Positions 1 to 5,814 of a DNA stretch of 5,814 nt are shown here, one piece after another. Position numbers and translations under genes: made by a program. The notes beneath the pieces were generated by a model. It was not told the origin of the DNA and did not search any database. It was given only the letters and a program-made list of their open reading frames with translations. Within the stretch, counting starts at the first letter, position 1. Each line of letters starts with the position of its first letter. This DNA comes from an uncultured Neomegalonema sp. (GTDB taxonomy: Bacteria; Pseudomonadota; Alphaproteobacteria; Rhodobacterales; Rhodobacteraceae): the NCBI GenBank assembly GCA_937927905.1, contig CALFWP010000051.1:1-5814 (forward strand), read 5' to 3'.

Positions 1-926
1 GTGCGGCGTACATCGAGATTGCCCTCAGCCCGCTTGTCCAGCGTATCGAGCGCGGCAATGACATTTTCTATAAGGAGGCTGTTGGTAAGGGGAGAGATTA
101 TCTCTCCACCCGCAGTCAGCAGAGATGTGTAGCGGTTGCAAAGCGAATGCCCGACAGAGACAGCATCAAAATCCAGCGGCACGCCGATGCCGTCAGCAAT
201 GGCTTTGGTAACGGACGCCTGTGTGATGTCACCATCCCGTTCACGCAACACTCCGCGCCCCGTATCAGCCTGCATTTGAAAGGAAATCAGGGTGATCACA
301 TCCGCACGTGACCGGAAATAGCGCAGGAGACCGGGCAATTCCGCAAAATTCCCCTCGAAGACCGTCGTGTTGAACAGGATACGCAGACCCAGCCCTTCAG
401 CACGCGCAATATAGTCATCGCGCACGACGTTCAGGGCCGCCTCACTGTCATAGCCATTTCGCTCCTGGGTCAGATCGACATGAAGCGCCAGATCATCCAG
501 CCCCGCCACCGCCAGACGGGACAGCATACCGCGGTGTGCTTTTATTCCATTGGTCATCAGGCAGGAGCGCATCCCCCGCGAACGGATATGCCGGACGAGC
601 GCTTCAAGGTCCTCTATTTTGCGCAAGGTTGGATCACCGCCCGAAATCTGGACCGACGTTCCCGCGCCGTAATGCCGGTAAATCATATCGATGCGGGCCA
701 GCAGGATCGGCAGCGGCACATCCTTTGCCATCTCCGCACGGTCAGAAAGATAGCACAGCGAACAGTCCAGATTGCACCTTTGGGTTATTTCCAGGGCAAC
801 ACAGGCCATGGGAAATAAACGCCCTGCTGTCTGACGAGGGCCGAATTCACCGTGTTTCACCAACGCCTTCCGCAGCGGCTCGCGCGGTTCAGCACCTTCG
901 AAGTGTCTGCCGGACGGAGAAAGCAT
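1..926 (-). CDS. Radical SAM family enzyme (3' end outside the window)
   Basis: Conceptual translation of the minus strand is open from an ATG at 926 to the left edge, giving 308 codons without a stop. A GAGG ribosome binding site lies 5 bases upstream of the ATG. The protein has the radical SAM [4Fe-4S] signature C51-x3-C55-x2-C58 (RCNLDCSLCY), an ISGGDPT stretch (residues 94-100) at the usual SAM-binding GGE position, and MTNG (124-127) at the next strand. This predicts reductive cleavage of S-adenosylmethionine to a 5'-deoxyadenosyl radical in the cytoplasm. Beyond the barrel there is a SFQMQADTGRG segment (215-225) and H260/C263 in GHSLCNRYTSLL, which could support an extra metal site. 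The overall pattern faintly recalls the radical SAM group containing tetraether lipid synthase-like enzymes, but that is an inference. The substrate is unknown. It is transcribed divergently from the secreted-protein gene. Confidence 0.9.
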   Translation of the reverse strand, partial: MLSPSGRHFEGAEPREPLRKALVKHGEFGPRQTAGRLFPMACVALEITQRCNLDCSLCYLSDRAEMAKDVPLPILLARIDMIYRHYGAGTSVQISGGDPTLRKIEDLEALVRHIRSRGMRSCLMTNGIKAHRGMLSRLAVAGLDDLALHVDLTQERNGYDSEAALNVVRDDYIARAEGLGLRILFNTTVFEGNFAELPGLLRYFRSRADVITLISFQMQADTGRGVLRERDGDITQASVTKAIADGIGVPLDFDAVSVGHSLCNRYTSLLTAGGEIISPLTNSLLIENVIAALDTLDKRAEGNLDVRR

Positions 927-1056
927 AAGCGCCTCGGGTTAATCTGTGAAATGTTACTGATAAACAAATTAGACGTAATCGGCAGAACTGTCGTGTCTTT
1001 CCGCAAATCGTGAGCGGACGTGAACACAGCACAGCGGTCACGCGGGAGATAATACA

Positions 1057-1137
1057 GTGTTGATCATGCGATACAAAAGAAAGCGCTATAGGCTGTTACG
1101 GCAAATAAAGGCCTGTACGAGAGGAGATACGCCTTGA
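1057..1137 (+). CDS. Possible 26-aa basic leader peptide
   Basis: A short frame begins at a GTG at 1057 with a good GGGAG ribosome binding site (1044-1048) 8 bases upstream. It ends at a TGA (1135-1137) that overlaps the TTG start of the next gene in the arrangement TTGA. The peptide begins MLIMRYKRKRYRLLRQIK and is strongly basic in its middle. Arginine codons include CGA, AGA, AGG and AGA, which tend to be rare in GC-rich proteobacteria. The arrangement would suit translational coupling or a leader controlling the downstream secreted protein. A frame this short could arise by chance, no homology can be judged, and the downstream gene has its own Shine-Dalgarno inside this frame. Confidence 0.3.
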   Translation: MLIMRYKRKRYRLLRQIKACTRGDTP

Positions 1138-1790
1138 CCATCAGGATGATCATCGTCGGCATCTGTATGGCACTTTACGGCCATCAGACGGCACATGCGC
1201 AATCCGCATCCGGCAACGCGCTGAAGGCTGCGGAGGAGGCATTCTGGCAGGCCGCCTTCGAAAAAGAGCATACAACGATGCTATCGGCGTATCTGCTGCA
1301 CTTTGCTGAAGGCCGCTTTGCTGATCGTGCGGCGGCGCTTTTCAGGAAAAAGACCGGTACGGACTGGACAGATGAGGTTAAGGTGGAAACCGCCTGGCAG
1401 GATGCGGCGAATGATACAAGCTTTACCGTTTCGGATACGGCACTGGCGGGGCAATGGCGTCATACAGCCACCTGCGACATCAATTTTTTCCTGCGGGATG
1501 TACAAATCAAAAGCCGCCAGGACTTTCAGTCCGCCGGTGCCGGTCGCATGAAGGGCACCGCAAACTTCCGGCACGGGGACCGGCTCGACGGGCGCGGAAA
1601 TGTGCTGGAGGTCCGGCGGAATAAAAGCCTGATTACCTATGTCATGCAGGCTGAAAACAACATCACCGGAGCCGAAGTTCATATCGGCATTCTGAACCTC
1701 AGCACAGAAAACGGGCAGCTTAAAACCCGCGGGTGGGAGATGAACACCGGCGGGGCATATTGCACCATGTCCGGGCAAAAAGTGCCCTGA
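1134..1790 (+). CDS. Secreted (periplasmic) protein of unknown function
   Basis: This 218-residue protein starts at TTG (1134), preferred over the ATG at 1146 because GAGGAG lies 7 bases upstream of the TTG. A classical signal peptide follows: MTIR, a hydrophobic core (residues 5-15) and an AHA|QS signal peptidase I site after A22. Residues about 30-72 form a helical segment with the pattern A-FW-x(n)-YLLHF-x-EGRFADRAAALF. It resembles the FW...YL..FP.G.FA..A helical motif common in proteobacterial secreted and caspase-associated proteins. The remainder (about 105-218) looks beta-rich, opening with GQWRHTATC and ending GGAYCTMSG. The only two cysteines of the mature protein, C114 and C210, bracket this domain and could form a disulfide. 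I do not recognise a named family. The gene ends 16 bases from the convergent glycosyltransferase stop, and a periplasmic role in handling the glycan is possible only by proximity. Confidence 0.85.
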   Translation: MTIRMIIVGICMALYGHQTAHAQSASGNALKAAEEAFWQAAFEKEHTTMLSAYLLHFAEGRFADRAAALFRKKTGTDWTDEVKVETAWQDAANDTSFTVSDTALAGQWRHTATCDINFFLRDVQIKSRQDFQSAGAGRMKGTANFRHGDRLDGRGNVLEVRRNKSLITYVMQAENNITGAEVHIGILNLSTENGQLKTRGWEMNTGGAYCTMSGQKVP

Positions 1791-1801
1791 GTAGTGTCAG
1801 G
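1777..1801 (-). terminator. Weak candidate terminator of the glycosyltransferase gene
   Basis: Just past the minus-strand stop (1807) the minus-strand transcript reads CCTGA-CACTAC-TCAGG, a perfect 5-bp hairpin with a 6-base loop (arms 1801-1797 and 1790-1786). It is followed after four bases by five T residues (1781-1777). The T run sits inside a second small GGGCA/TGCCC hairpin. The element overlaps the end of the convergent secreted-protein gene. The stem is short and the T tract is not immediately adjacent, so strength is doubtful. Confidence 0.3.
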
Positions 1802-1806
1802 CCCCA

Positions 1807-3702
1807 TCAAACCCCACGTGATCCGGTATTTTCCAGCAGAGCGGACGGAGTCGATGTCCCATTGCTGTATGCTGCGGAAGCACGCTGCATTCGCGGCGCA
1901 GTGGACGACTGGGCGACGCGCGTTGAAATCGCACCGAACAATCCGGTCGTGATCAACATTATCTGTAAACTGCCCGCCACCATCAAAGCCGCTGAGATAT
2001 GTCCGGCATACAGAATATAGATCGATAAACCGCAATTTGATACAATCCAAGCCATCAGAAGAGACTTCCGCAAGCTATGAAATTGTGCAGATAAATCCTG
2101 ATTTTTTCCATCCCTGTCCGCAGGTGCTTTGCGGGACAACCCCTTGGTGCCCCAGCTGCCGTCATGGAGATTGAAAAACGCATAGGCGGACATCATCAGC
2201 CACATCGACGGAGCCAGAGAGATAAATGTCAGCACCGAGGATTTCAGGTGCGGGATAATCGCACGATTGAGGATGAGTGCACCTGCAAATGCTCCGCCCG
2301 CAAGCGCCATCGGCATCGAAAGGTAATAAAGATAGGCGGTCATCCCGGGCTGTTGCGCAAGATTCGCGATGTTGATGCCGATGATACTGAAAAACACCAT
2401 CGAAACCATACGCAGCAGACCCTGAACCCGGGATGCGGGCCATTTTTGCAGATGCCCGGTCAAAGCGAGAACCGACGGCAGCAGCCAGATTGTTGCAAGC
2501 AGCGCAAAAATAACCGGCGCAAGCTGGGGCGATATGACGTGATTCAGCGATATCCATGTCATCGCCAACAATAAGATATTGAGCAGCGGAAGAAACCATT
2601 CCAAAAGGTGCTGTGCGCTAAGGTTGAACAATGCCGGGACAAAGCGTGTCTTTTGCCGCACGGAACAGTGCGGGTCCACAAACATGCCCAGGATCCTTCC
2701 GATCATCCAGCTGCGGCAGAACAGACTGCCGTTCAGCCAGCGGCGCCGTTGAAGCAACAGCTCTGCAATCGTATGGCAGGCGTCGGTATGACAGACCGCC
2801 TGCGGCGCATAATCGAGACGGTTGTTTTGCCCCCGCTGGGTTGCCAGTTCAAACCCCAGAACACGGTCTTCAGACAGATACATCATGCTTTCGGCGGCGC
2901 TACGACAATTCTGCCCGCGCAGATACCTCTGTTTCGGAGACATGCCGCCGCCGGGTTCTGTACGGTTAAAACTGCTCCAGCGGATCGCGCTGAATTGTCC
3001 GGGCAGTACCGAAAGGTAACCGCTGAAAACCTCTGAAGGCCAACGGATGGTCTTCTGAACGGCGAAATCACCGCACTGAAAACTTTGTATGATATTGCCG
3101 TCCCCGGGCGGGGCAATCAGCACATTGCTGGCAAGGCCGGCAGTATCTTTATCCGCCTCGAACAAGGCACACATGCCCGTAAAAGCCTTACGCTCCAGCA
3201 AAGTGCCAGCGTCAATCTGAAAACAATAATCAGGATTAAGCCCCGGACAGATACGGTCATAAAAAATCCGGTGAGAATCCAGTTTTCCGGAATTTTGCGC
3301 CTTTGACACCAGTTTGAGCGTAATCTCCATTTGCGAGGGGGCTTGGCGACCGCTAATTTCTGCAAGCTGTTCTGCGTGGAATGTTCGCGCTGACAGAGCC
3401 GTCCGCGCCTCGCCTTCCAGCGATCCGCGCGGCTCCAGCGCAAGCGAGTCTAAATATAGACGTACACTCTCTGAAATATGGGATACACCATCAGCAATAA
3501 TACACACCGTTGCTTTGCGGTAGGCGGCATCATACCGTGACAGCGCATCAAGGCTGTTTATTACCGATTCCAGTGACGGCCTCATCAGGTCCGCTGACTC
3601 GTTGTATAGTGTGAAGCAAATCGCCAGATTCTGCTTCTGCAGCGCACATTGTGCTTTTTGTTCGGTGGGCATGATTGCCGTTGCATTATCCATAACTCTC
3701 AT
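1807..3702 (-). CDS. Chitin synthase-like family 2 glycosyltransferase (membrane)
   Basis: The 631-residue product matches the catalytic core of eukaryotic chitin synthases, which polymerise N-acetylglucosamine from UDP-GlcNAc and extrude it through the membrane. Motifs in order: TLYNE (31-35), CIIADG (67-72), FQIDAGT (161-167; metal/UDP-binding DxG position), SGYLSVLPGQFSAIRW (227-242; fungal proteins have a similar GYISVLPGAFSAYRY), YLSEDRVLGFEL (275-286; ED with presumed base D279), QRRRWLNGS (318-326; QxxRW), and HDGSWGTKG (513-521). The last is the membrane-loop motif of fungal enzymes. Hydrophobic segments follow QRRRW at about 355-386, 394-416, 433-449, 454-479, 488-510, 547-565 and 568-592, so it should be an inner-membrane protein. 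The frame is intact. The start is uncertain: ATG 3702 (GGAAAGG 13 bases upstream) or ATG 3693. The frame stays open to 3903 but with only TTG/GTG starts. Bacterial substrate specificity is unproven; another beta-linked polymer is possible. Confidence 0.85.
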   Translation of the reverse strand: MRVMDNATAIMPTEQKAQCALQKQNLAICFTLYNESADLMRPSLESVINSLDALSRYDAAYRKATVCIIADGVSHISESVRLYLDSLALEPRGSLEGEARTALSARTFHAEQLAEISGRQAPSQMEITLKLVSKAQNSGKLDSHRIFYDRICPGLNPDYCFQIDAGTLLERKAFTGMCALFEADKDTAGLASNVLIAPPGDGNIIQSFQCGDFAVQKTIRWPSEVFSGYLSVLPGQFSAIRWSSFNRTEPGGGMSPKQRYLRGQNCRSAAESMMYLSEDRVLGFELATQRGQNNRLDYAPQAVCHTDACHTIAELLLQRRRWLNGSLFCRSWMIGRILGMFVDPHCSVRQKTRFVPALFNLSAQHLLEWFLPLLNILLLAMTWISLNHVISPQLAPVIFALLATIWLLPSVLALTGHLQKWPASRVQGLLRMVSMVFFSIIGINIANLAQQPGMTAYLYYLSMPMALAGGAFAGALILNRAIIPHLKSSVLTFISLAPSMWLMMSAYAFFNLHDGSWGTKGLSRKAPADRDGKNQDLSAQFHSLRKSLLMAWIVSNCGLSIYILYAGHISAALMVAGSLQIMLITTGLFGAISTRVAQSSTAPRMQRASAAYSNGTSTPSALLENTGSRGV

Positions 3703-3774
3703 AGACGCAGTGCGACCTTTCCGAATAACCGCATGAAAGCGGCCTGACCACCCTGCGATAGAACAATATGGCTT

Positions 3775-3879
3775 TTGTAACGCATTTGATAGATGCGCAA
3801 TCTCTATCAATCCGGTCGCAAGTTCCACAGGGGTAACTAATTTGTGCGTTACAATTTGCTCTATGAATCCTGTGGCAAG
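3775..3879. promoter_or_regulatory. Repeat-rich candidate control region between the glycosyltransferase and maoC genes
   Basis: The 253-base divergent gap contains several symmetric elements. TTGTAACGCA (3775-3784) is exactly inverted as TGCGTTACAA (3845-3854). TTGATAGA (3786-3793) is exactly inverted as TCTATCAA (3803-3810) around a 9-base spacer that itself holds TGCGCA. CCACAGG (3825-3831) is inverted as CCTGTGG (3869-3875). GTAAC (3833-3837) can pair with GTTAC (3848-3852), competing with the 10-bp pairing. The 8-bp dyad has operator geometry and is centred about 96 bases upstream of the glycosyltransferase start. I found no convincing sigma-70 promoter on either strand here, so the assignment as regulatory rests on the repeats and the divergent position. 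Confidence 0.4.
3802..3879. repeat. Imperfect 21-base direct repeat
   Basis: The unit CTCTATCAATCCGGTCGCAAG (3802-3822, shown without its last base here as a 20-base limit would allow: CTCTATCAATCCGGTCGCAA) recurs at 3859-3879 with 18 of 21 bases identical and a period of 57 bases. Read on the minus strand in the glycosyltransferase frame it yields LATGLIE and LATGFIE, but that part of the frame lacks a credible start. The repeat is therefore more likely a duplicated binding site or a degraded duplication. Confidence 0.5.
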
Positions 3880-3955
3880 CACAATAGAACTACACAAGAC
3901 CGGTCAGGCAGTTCTACCGCATAGACCGACACTGATTATTTGAAGGTCTGCCGTT

Positions 3956-4378
3956 ATGAGCACGCTTTACATTGAAGATATCGAACCCGGTCTTGAACGG
4001 GGCCTATCCCGTGTCATAACCGATGCGGAAATTGAAGCCTTCGGTGTCGCCAGCGGTGACCGTAATCCGCTGCATTTCGACGATGAACATGCAAAAGATA
4101 CAATCTTCAAGGGCCGTATCGCCCATGGCATTCTCACGGCCAGTCTGATCTCTGCCGTGATCGGCGAACAGCTTCCCGGGCACGGTGCGGTCTATCTCAG
4201 CCAGACACTGAAGTTCCGCGCCCCCGTTCGCCCCGGCGACACAGTAGATGTTCTGTGTACCGTAAAAGAAGTCAACCGCGAGAAAAGCCGTATCGTACTG
4301 GATTGCCGGTGCTGCGTAGGCAAAACTGTGGTATTGGACGGTGAAGCAAGTGTGCTGGCACCTCGGCGGGACAGCTGA
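3956..4378 (+). CDS. MaoC-like (R)-specific enoyl-CoA hydratase
   Basis: The 140-residue product is a single hot-dog-fold domain of the MaoC/PhaJ type, which adds water to trans-2-enoyl-CoA to give (R)-3-hydroxyacyl-CoA in the cytoplasm. The hydratase 2 motif is complete at ASGDRNPLHFD (32-42), with the catalytic pair D35 and H40 and the supporting N37. It is followed by the usual FKGRIAHGILTASLIS (51-66) helix and the PVRPGDTV strand. The length is typical of single-domain PhaJ-like enzymes. The ATG start has GAAGG 9 bases upstream. ribF follows after a 20-base gap on the same strand, so co-transcription is likely. The acyl-CoA substrate cannot be told from the sequence; supply of hydroxyacyl units for polyhydroxyalkanoate or fatty-acid metabolism are the usual roles. 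Confidence 0.9.
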   Translation: MSTLYIEDIEPGLERGLSRVITDAEIEAFGVASGDRNPLHFDDEHAKDTIFKGRIAHGILTASLISAVIGEQLPGHGAVYLSQTLKFRAPVRPGDTVDVLCTVKEVNREKSRIVLDCRCCVGKTVVLDGEASVLAPRRDS

Positions 4379-4398
4379 ACGCAAAAGCGGCCATCATT

Positions 4399-5319
4399 GT
4401 GCAAATTATTCATGGATATGAAGGGCTGAGCCCCGGAGAAAAAGGCGCGACGGTTGCGCTGGGCAATTTTGACGGTGTACATCAGGGTCATGCTGCTGTG
4501 ATTGAGGCGGCGCGTGCACTTACCCCCTCTTCCCCGTTAGGCGTTGTGACGTTCTACCCTCACCCGAGACAGTTTTTTCAGCCCGATGCCCCGCCTTTCA
4601 TTTTAACCCCGCCGGAACAAAAGGCGGAAAAGATCAGGGCGCTTGGTGCGGACAGGCTATATGTCATACGTTTTGACGCGGGGTTCAGCGCGATGACGCC
4701 GGAAACCTTTATTCGTGATGTACTGGCAGACGGTCTTGGTGTGGTGGGCGTCTCTACCGGCAATGATTTCCGCTTTGGTGCAAAACGCGCCGGTGACGCG
4801 GGCGTTCTGGAGGCATTAAGCGCACAATACGGCTTTCGTTCAATCGCCCTGCCCGAAATCTCAGATGACAGTGGCGGCATGTTTTCCTCTTCCGCAGCAC
4901 GTACAGCCCTGCGCGAGGGCAGACCGGAGGATGCCGCAACCATTCTCGGTCACCCGTACAGCATACGCGGTATTGTCAGCAAGGGTGATCAGCGGGGACG
5001 TACGATCGGCTTTCCGACTGCAAATCTGTCCATGGAGGGTTTGCTTGCACCCGCCTTCGGCGTCTATGCGATCCGTGTCACTTTTTCAGACGGGCGCGTG
5101 GCGGGCGGTGTTGCCAATATCGGAATGCGCCCGACATTTGAAAAGAACGCCGCAATTCTTGAAGCTCATCTTTTTGATTTCAATCAGGACATTTACGGAG
5201 AGACTATTGATGTCTCTTTGTTGCATTTCCTGCGCCCCGAACAGAAATTCAACGGGATCGATGCCCTCAAAGTACAAATCAATGAGGATGCGGACAGCGC
5301 GCGGACACTCCTGAAATGA
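4399..5319 (+). CDS. ribF: Bifunctional riboflavin kinase/FAD synthetase
   Basis: The 306-residue length is normal for bacterial RibF, which phosphorylates riboflavin to FMN and then adenylylates FMN to FAD. The N-terminal FMN adenylyltransferase domain (about 1-185) shows LGNFDGVHQGH (21-31, the HxGH-like nucleotide-binding motif), TFYPHPRQFF (51-60), TGNDFRFG (120-127) and the FSSSAART motif (162-169). The C-terminal riboflavin kinase domain (about 186-306) has GDQRGRTIGFPTANL (196-210, containing the PTAN ATP/metal-binding motif), GVYAI (221-225), NIGMRPTF (240-247) and ILEAHLFDF with the expected catalytic glutamate E255. All key residues appear present. The start is GTG at 4399, chosen because MQIIHGYEG aligns with the usual RibF N-terminus; the Shine-Dalgarno is weak, which fits coupling to the maoC gene 20 bases upstream. 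Essential housekeeping gene. Confidence 0.97.
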   Translation: MQIIHGYEGLSPGEKGATVALGNFDGVHQGHAAVIEAARALTPSSPLGVVTFYPHPRQFFQPDAPPFILTPPEQKAEKIRALGADRLYVIRFDAGFSAMTPETFIRDVLADGLGVVGVSTGNDFRFGAKRAGDAGVLEALSAQYGFRSIALPEISDDSGGMFSSSAARTALREGRPEDAATILGHPYSIRGIVSKGDQRGRTIGFPTANLSMEGLLAPAFGVYAIRVTFSDGRVAGGVANIGMRPTFEKNAAILEAHLFDFNQDIYGETIDVSLLHFLRPEQKFNGIDALKVQINEDADSARTLLK

Positions 5320-5334
5320 CGGCCCGCTGTTTTT
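5294..5334 (+). terminator. Candidate intrinsic terminator of ribF
   Basis: ACAGCGCGC (5294-5302) can pair with GCCCGCTGT (5322-5330), eight of nine positions matching, with a 19-base loop. The last T of the stem and the next four bases make a run of five T residues. The left arm lies within the last codons of ribF and the stop codon falls in the loop. The gap to the convergent gene is only 30 bases, so a terminator overlapping the coding end is reasonable. A separate CGGCCCG/CGGGCCG pair (5320-5326 and 5365-5371) overlaps it and could compete. Confidence 0.4.
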
Positions 5335-5349
5335 AAACCGCCGCAGGCG

Positions 5350-5814
5350 CTATGTACGAATGAACGGGCCGAGTTGCTGTTTGATCGATGTTGTCAGCTG
5401 GGCATCAAGTTTTTGCGCCATATCCATGCTGAGATTATGCAGTGCCTCCTGACGCTCTATGATGCTCGGAAAACCGGTAAAACGGGCCTCGGAGTCAACG
5501 CGCGCGCCTGCGCCGGCGGCTTCAACCCCGTAATTCGTCCCGAGTATCATGCGGACCTGAATGACGGCGATGACAACCTCGCCCATCTCCGTCACCCGCG
5601 AAAAGGCACTTGCATCATCAATCACATACTGCAGCACGCCCTCACCGCCGGCGGCCCTGATTTTTTGTTCCGGCCACAGGCGTGCGATTTGCTCCGGCGG
5701 AACCGGGAAATCAGCATCAGCCGGTGATGCATCACCGCTCAGACGCGGGCGGACCGTCACATTCACATCATTCACCGCCAGCGGGAACGGAGGACCGGAG
5801 AAGTTTATCGCTTC
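5350..5814 (-). CDS. Conserved protein of unknown function, C-terminal part (possible lipoprotein)
   Basis: The frame is open from the right edge to a TAG at 5350-5352, showing 154 residues. A GTG at 5775 could be taken as a start, but thirteen in-frame codons precede it without a stop and no Shine-Dalgarno is seen, so the real N-terminus almost certainly lies outside the window. Visible features are a PVPPEQIARLWPEQKIRAAG segment, a beta-rich middle (LQYVIDDASAF, VIAVIQVRMIL) and an amphipathic C-terminal helix ending in KLDAQLTTSIKQQLGPFIRT. This layout resembles a widespread uncharacterised alphaproteobacterial protein, often a predicted lipoprotein, recalled from general pattern rather than a search. 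Any signal peptide or lipobox would be beyond the edge. It converges on ribF with a 30-base gap. Confidence 0.75.
   Translation of the reverse strand, partial: EAINFSGPPFPLAVNDVNVTVRPRLSGDASPADADFPVPPEQIARLWPEQKIRAAGGEGVLQYVIDDASAFSRVTEMGEVVIAVIQVRMILGTNYGVEAAGAGARVDSEARFTGFPSIIERQEALHNLSMDMAQKLDAQLTTSIKQQLGPFIRT

Noticed and set aside
480..928. Plus-strand frames of 112 and 130 codons opposite the radical SAM gene
   Set aside because: They are antisense to a frame with clear radical SAM motifs and their translations show no recognisable domain.
939..980. Possible promoter for the radical SAM gene (TTGTTT-N17-GATTAA on the minus strand)
   Set aside because: Only about half of the consensus bases match, and the implied start point would fall so close to the ATG that the ribosome binding site would be lost.
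1060..1090. Possible promoter TTGATC with a CGCTAT -10 box before the secreted-protein gene
   Set aside because: The spacing of 18 is acceptable but the -10 match is poor, and it lies inside the candidate leader ORF. The evidence is too weak to list.
2162..2599. Frames of about 140 codons on both strands within the glycosyltransferase gene
   Set aside because: They are shadows of the membrane-spanning part of the chitin synthase-like frame, with no plausible product.
3703..3897. N-terminal extension of the glycosyltransferase frame by 65 codons from a TTG
   Set aside because: The TTG lacks a Shine-Dalgarno, the stretch has no methionine codon before 3702, and the chitin synthase-like similarity begins only after residue 25 of the ATG-initiated protein. 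The repeats suit a control region better.
4865..5314. 149-codon plus-strand frame inside ribF
   Set aside because: It overlaps the riboflavin kinase domain of ribF in another frame and has no motif of its own.
5374..5727. 117-codon plus-strand frame opposite the right-edge gene
   Set aside because: The minus-strand frame is open to the window edge and has the more protein-like composition, so the plus-strand frame is taken as a shadow.

Overview
The window looks like chromosomal DNA of an alphaproteobacterium. The support is a moderately GC-rich base composition, an alphaproteobacterial-style RibF, and a C-terminal fragment resembling an uncharacterised conserved alphaproteobacterial protein. 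The genus cannot be set from the sequence alone. Gene density is high: every gap is shorter than 300 bases, and I see no tRNA, rRNA, insertion sequence or CRISPR array.

Layout from left to right. (1) Bases 1-926, minus strand: a radical SAM enzyme with an intact N-terminus, running off the left edge. (2) A divergent intergenic region of about 200 bases, ending in a possible 26-codon basic leader ORF (1057-1137) whose stop overlaps the next start. (3) 1134-1790, plus strand: a secreted protein of unknown function with a clear signal peptide. (4) 1807-3702, minus strand: a large membrane glycosyltransferase with the motif set of eukaryotic chitin synthases, tail to tail with the secreted protein. 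(5) 3703-3955: a divergent region with several inverted repeats and one imperfect direct repeat. (6) 3956-4378 and 4399-5319, plus strand: a MaoC-type (R)-specific enoyl-CoA hydratase and the bifunctional riboflavin kinase/FAD synthetase RibF, probably one transcript. (7) 5350-5814, minus strand: the C-terminal part of a conserved protein of unknown function, running off the right edge.

The notable gene is the chitin synthase-like protein. It carries the whole catalytic series (TLYNE, ADG, DAG, SEDR, QRRRW) and the downstream SWGTKG membrane-loop motif typical of fungal and animal chitin synthases, which is unusual in a bacterium. The maoC-ribF pair is ordinary metabolism (acyl-CoA and flavin cofactor supply). 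The radical SAM enzyme, the secreted protein and the glycosyltransferase sit side by side but in alternating orientations, so they are not an operon. A shared envelope or polysaccharide role is only a hypothesis from proximity.
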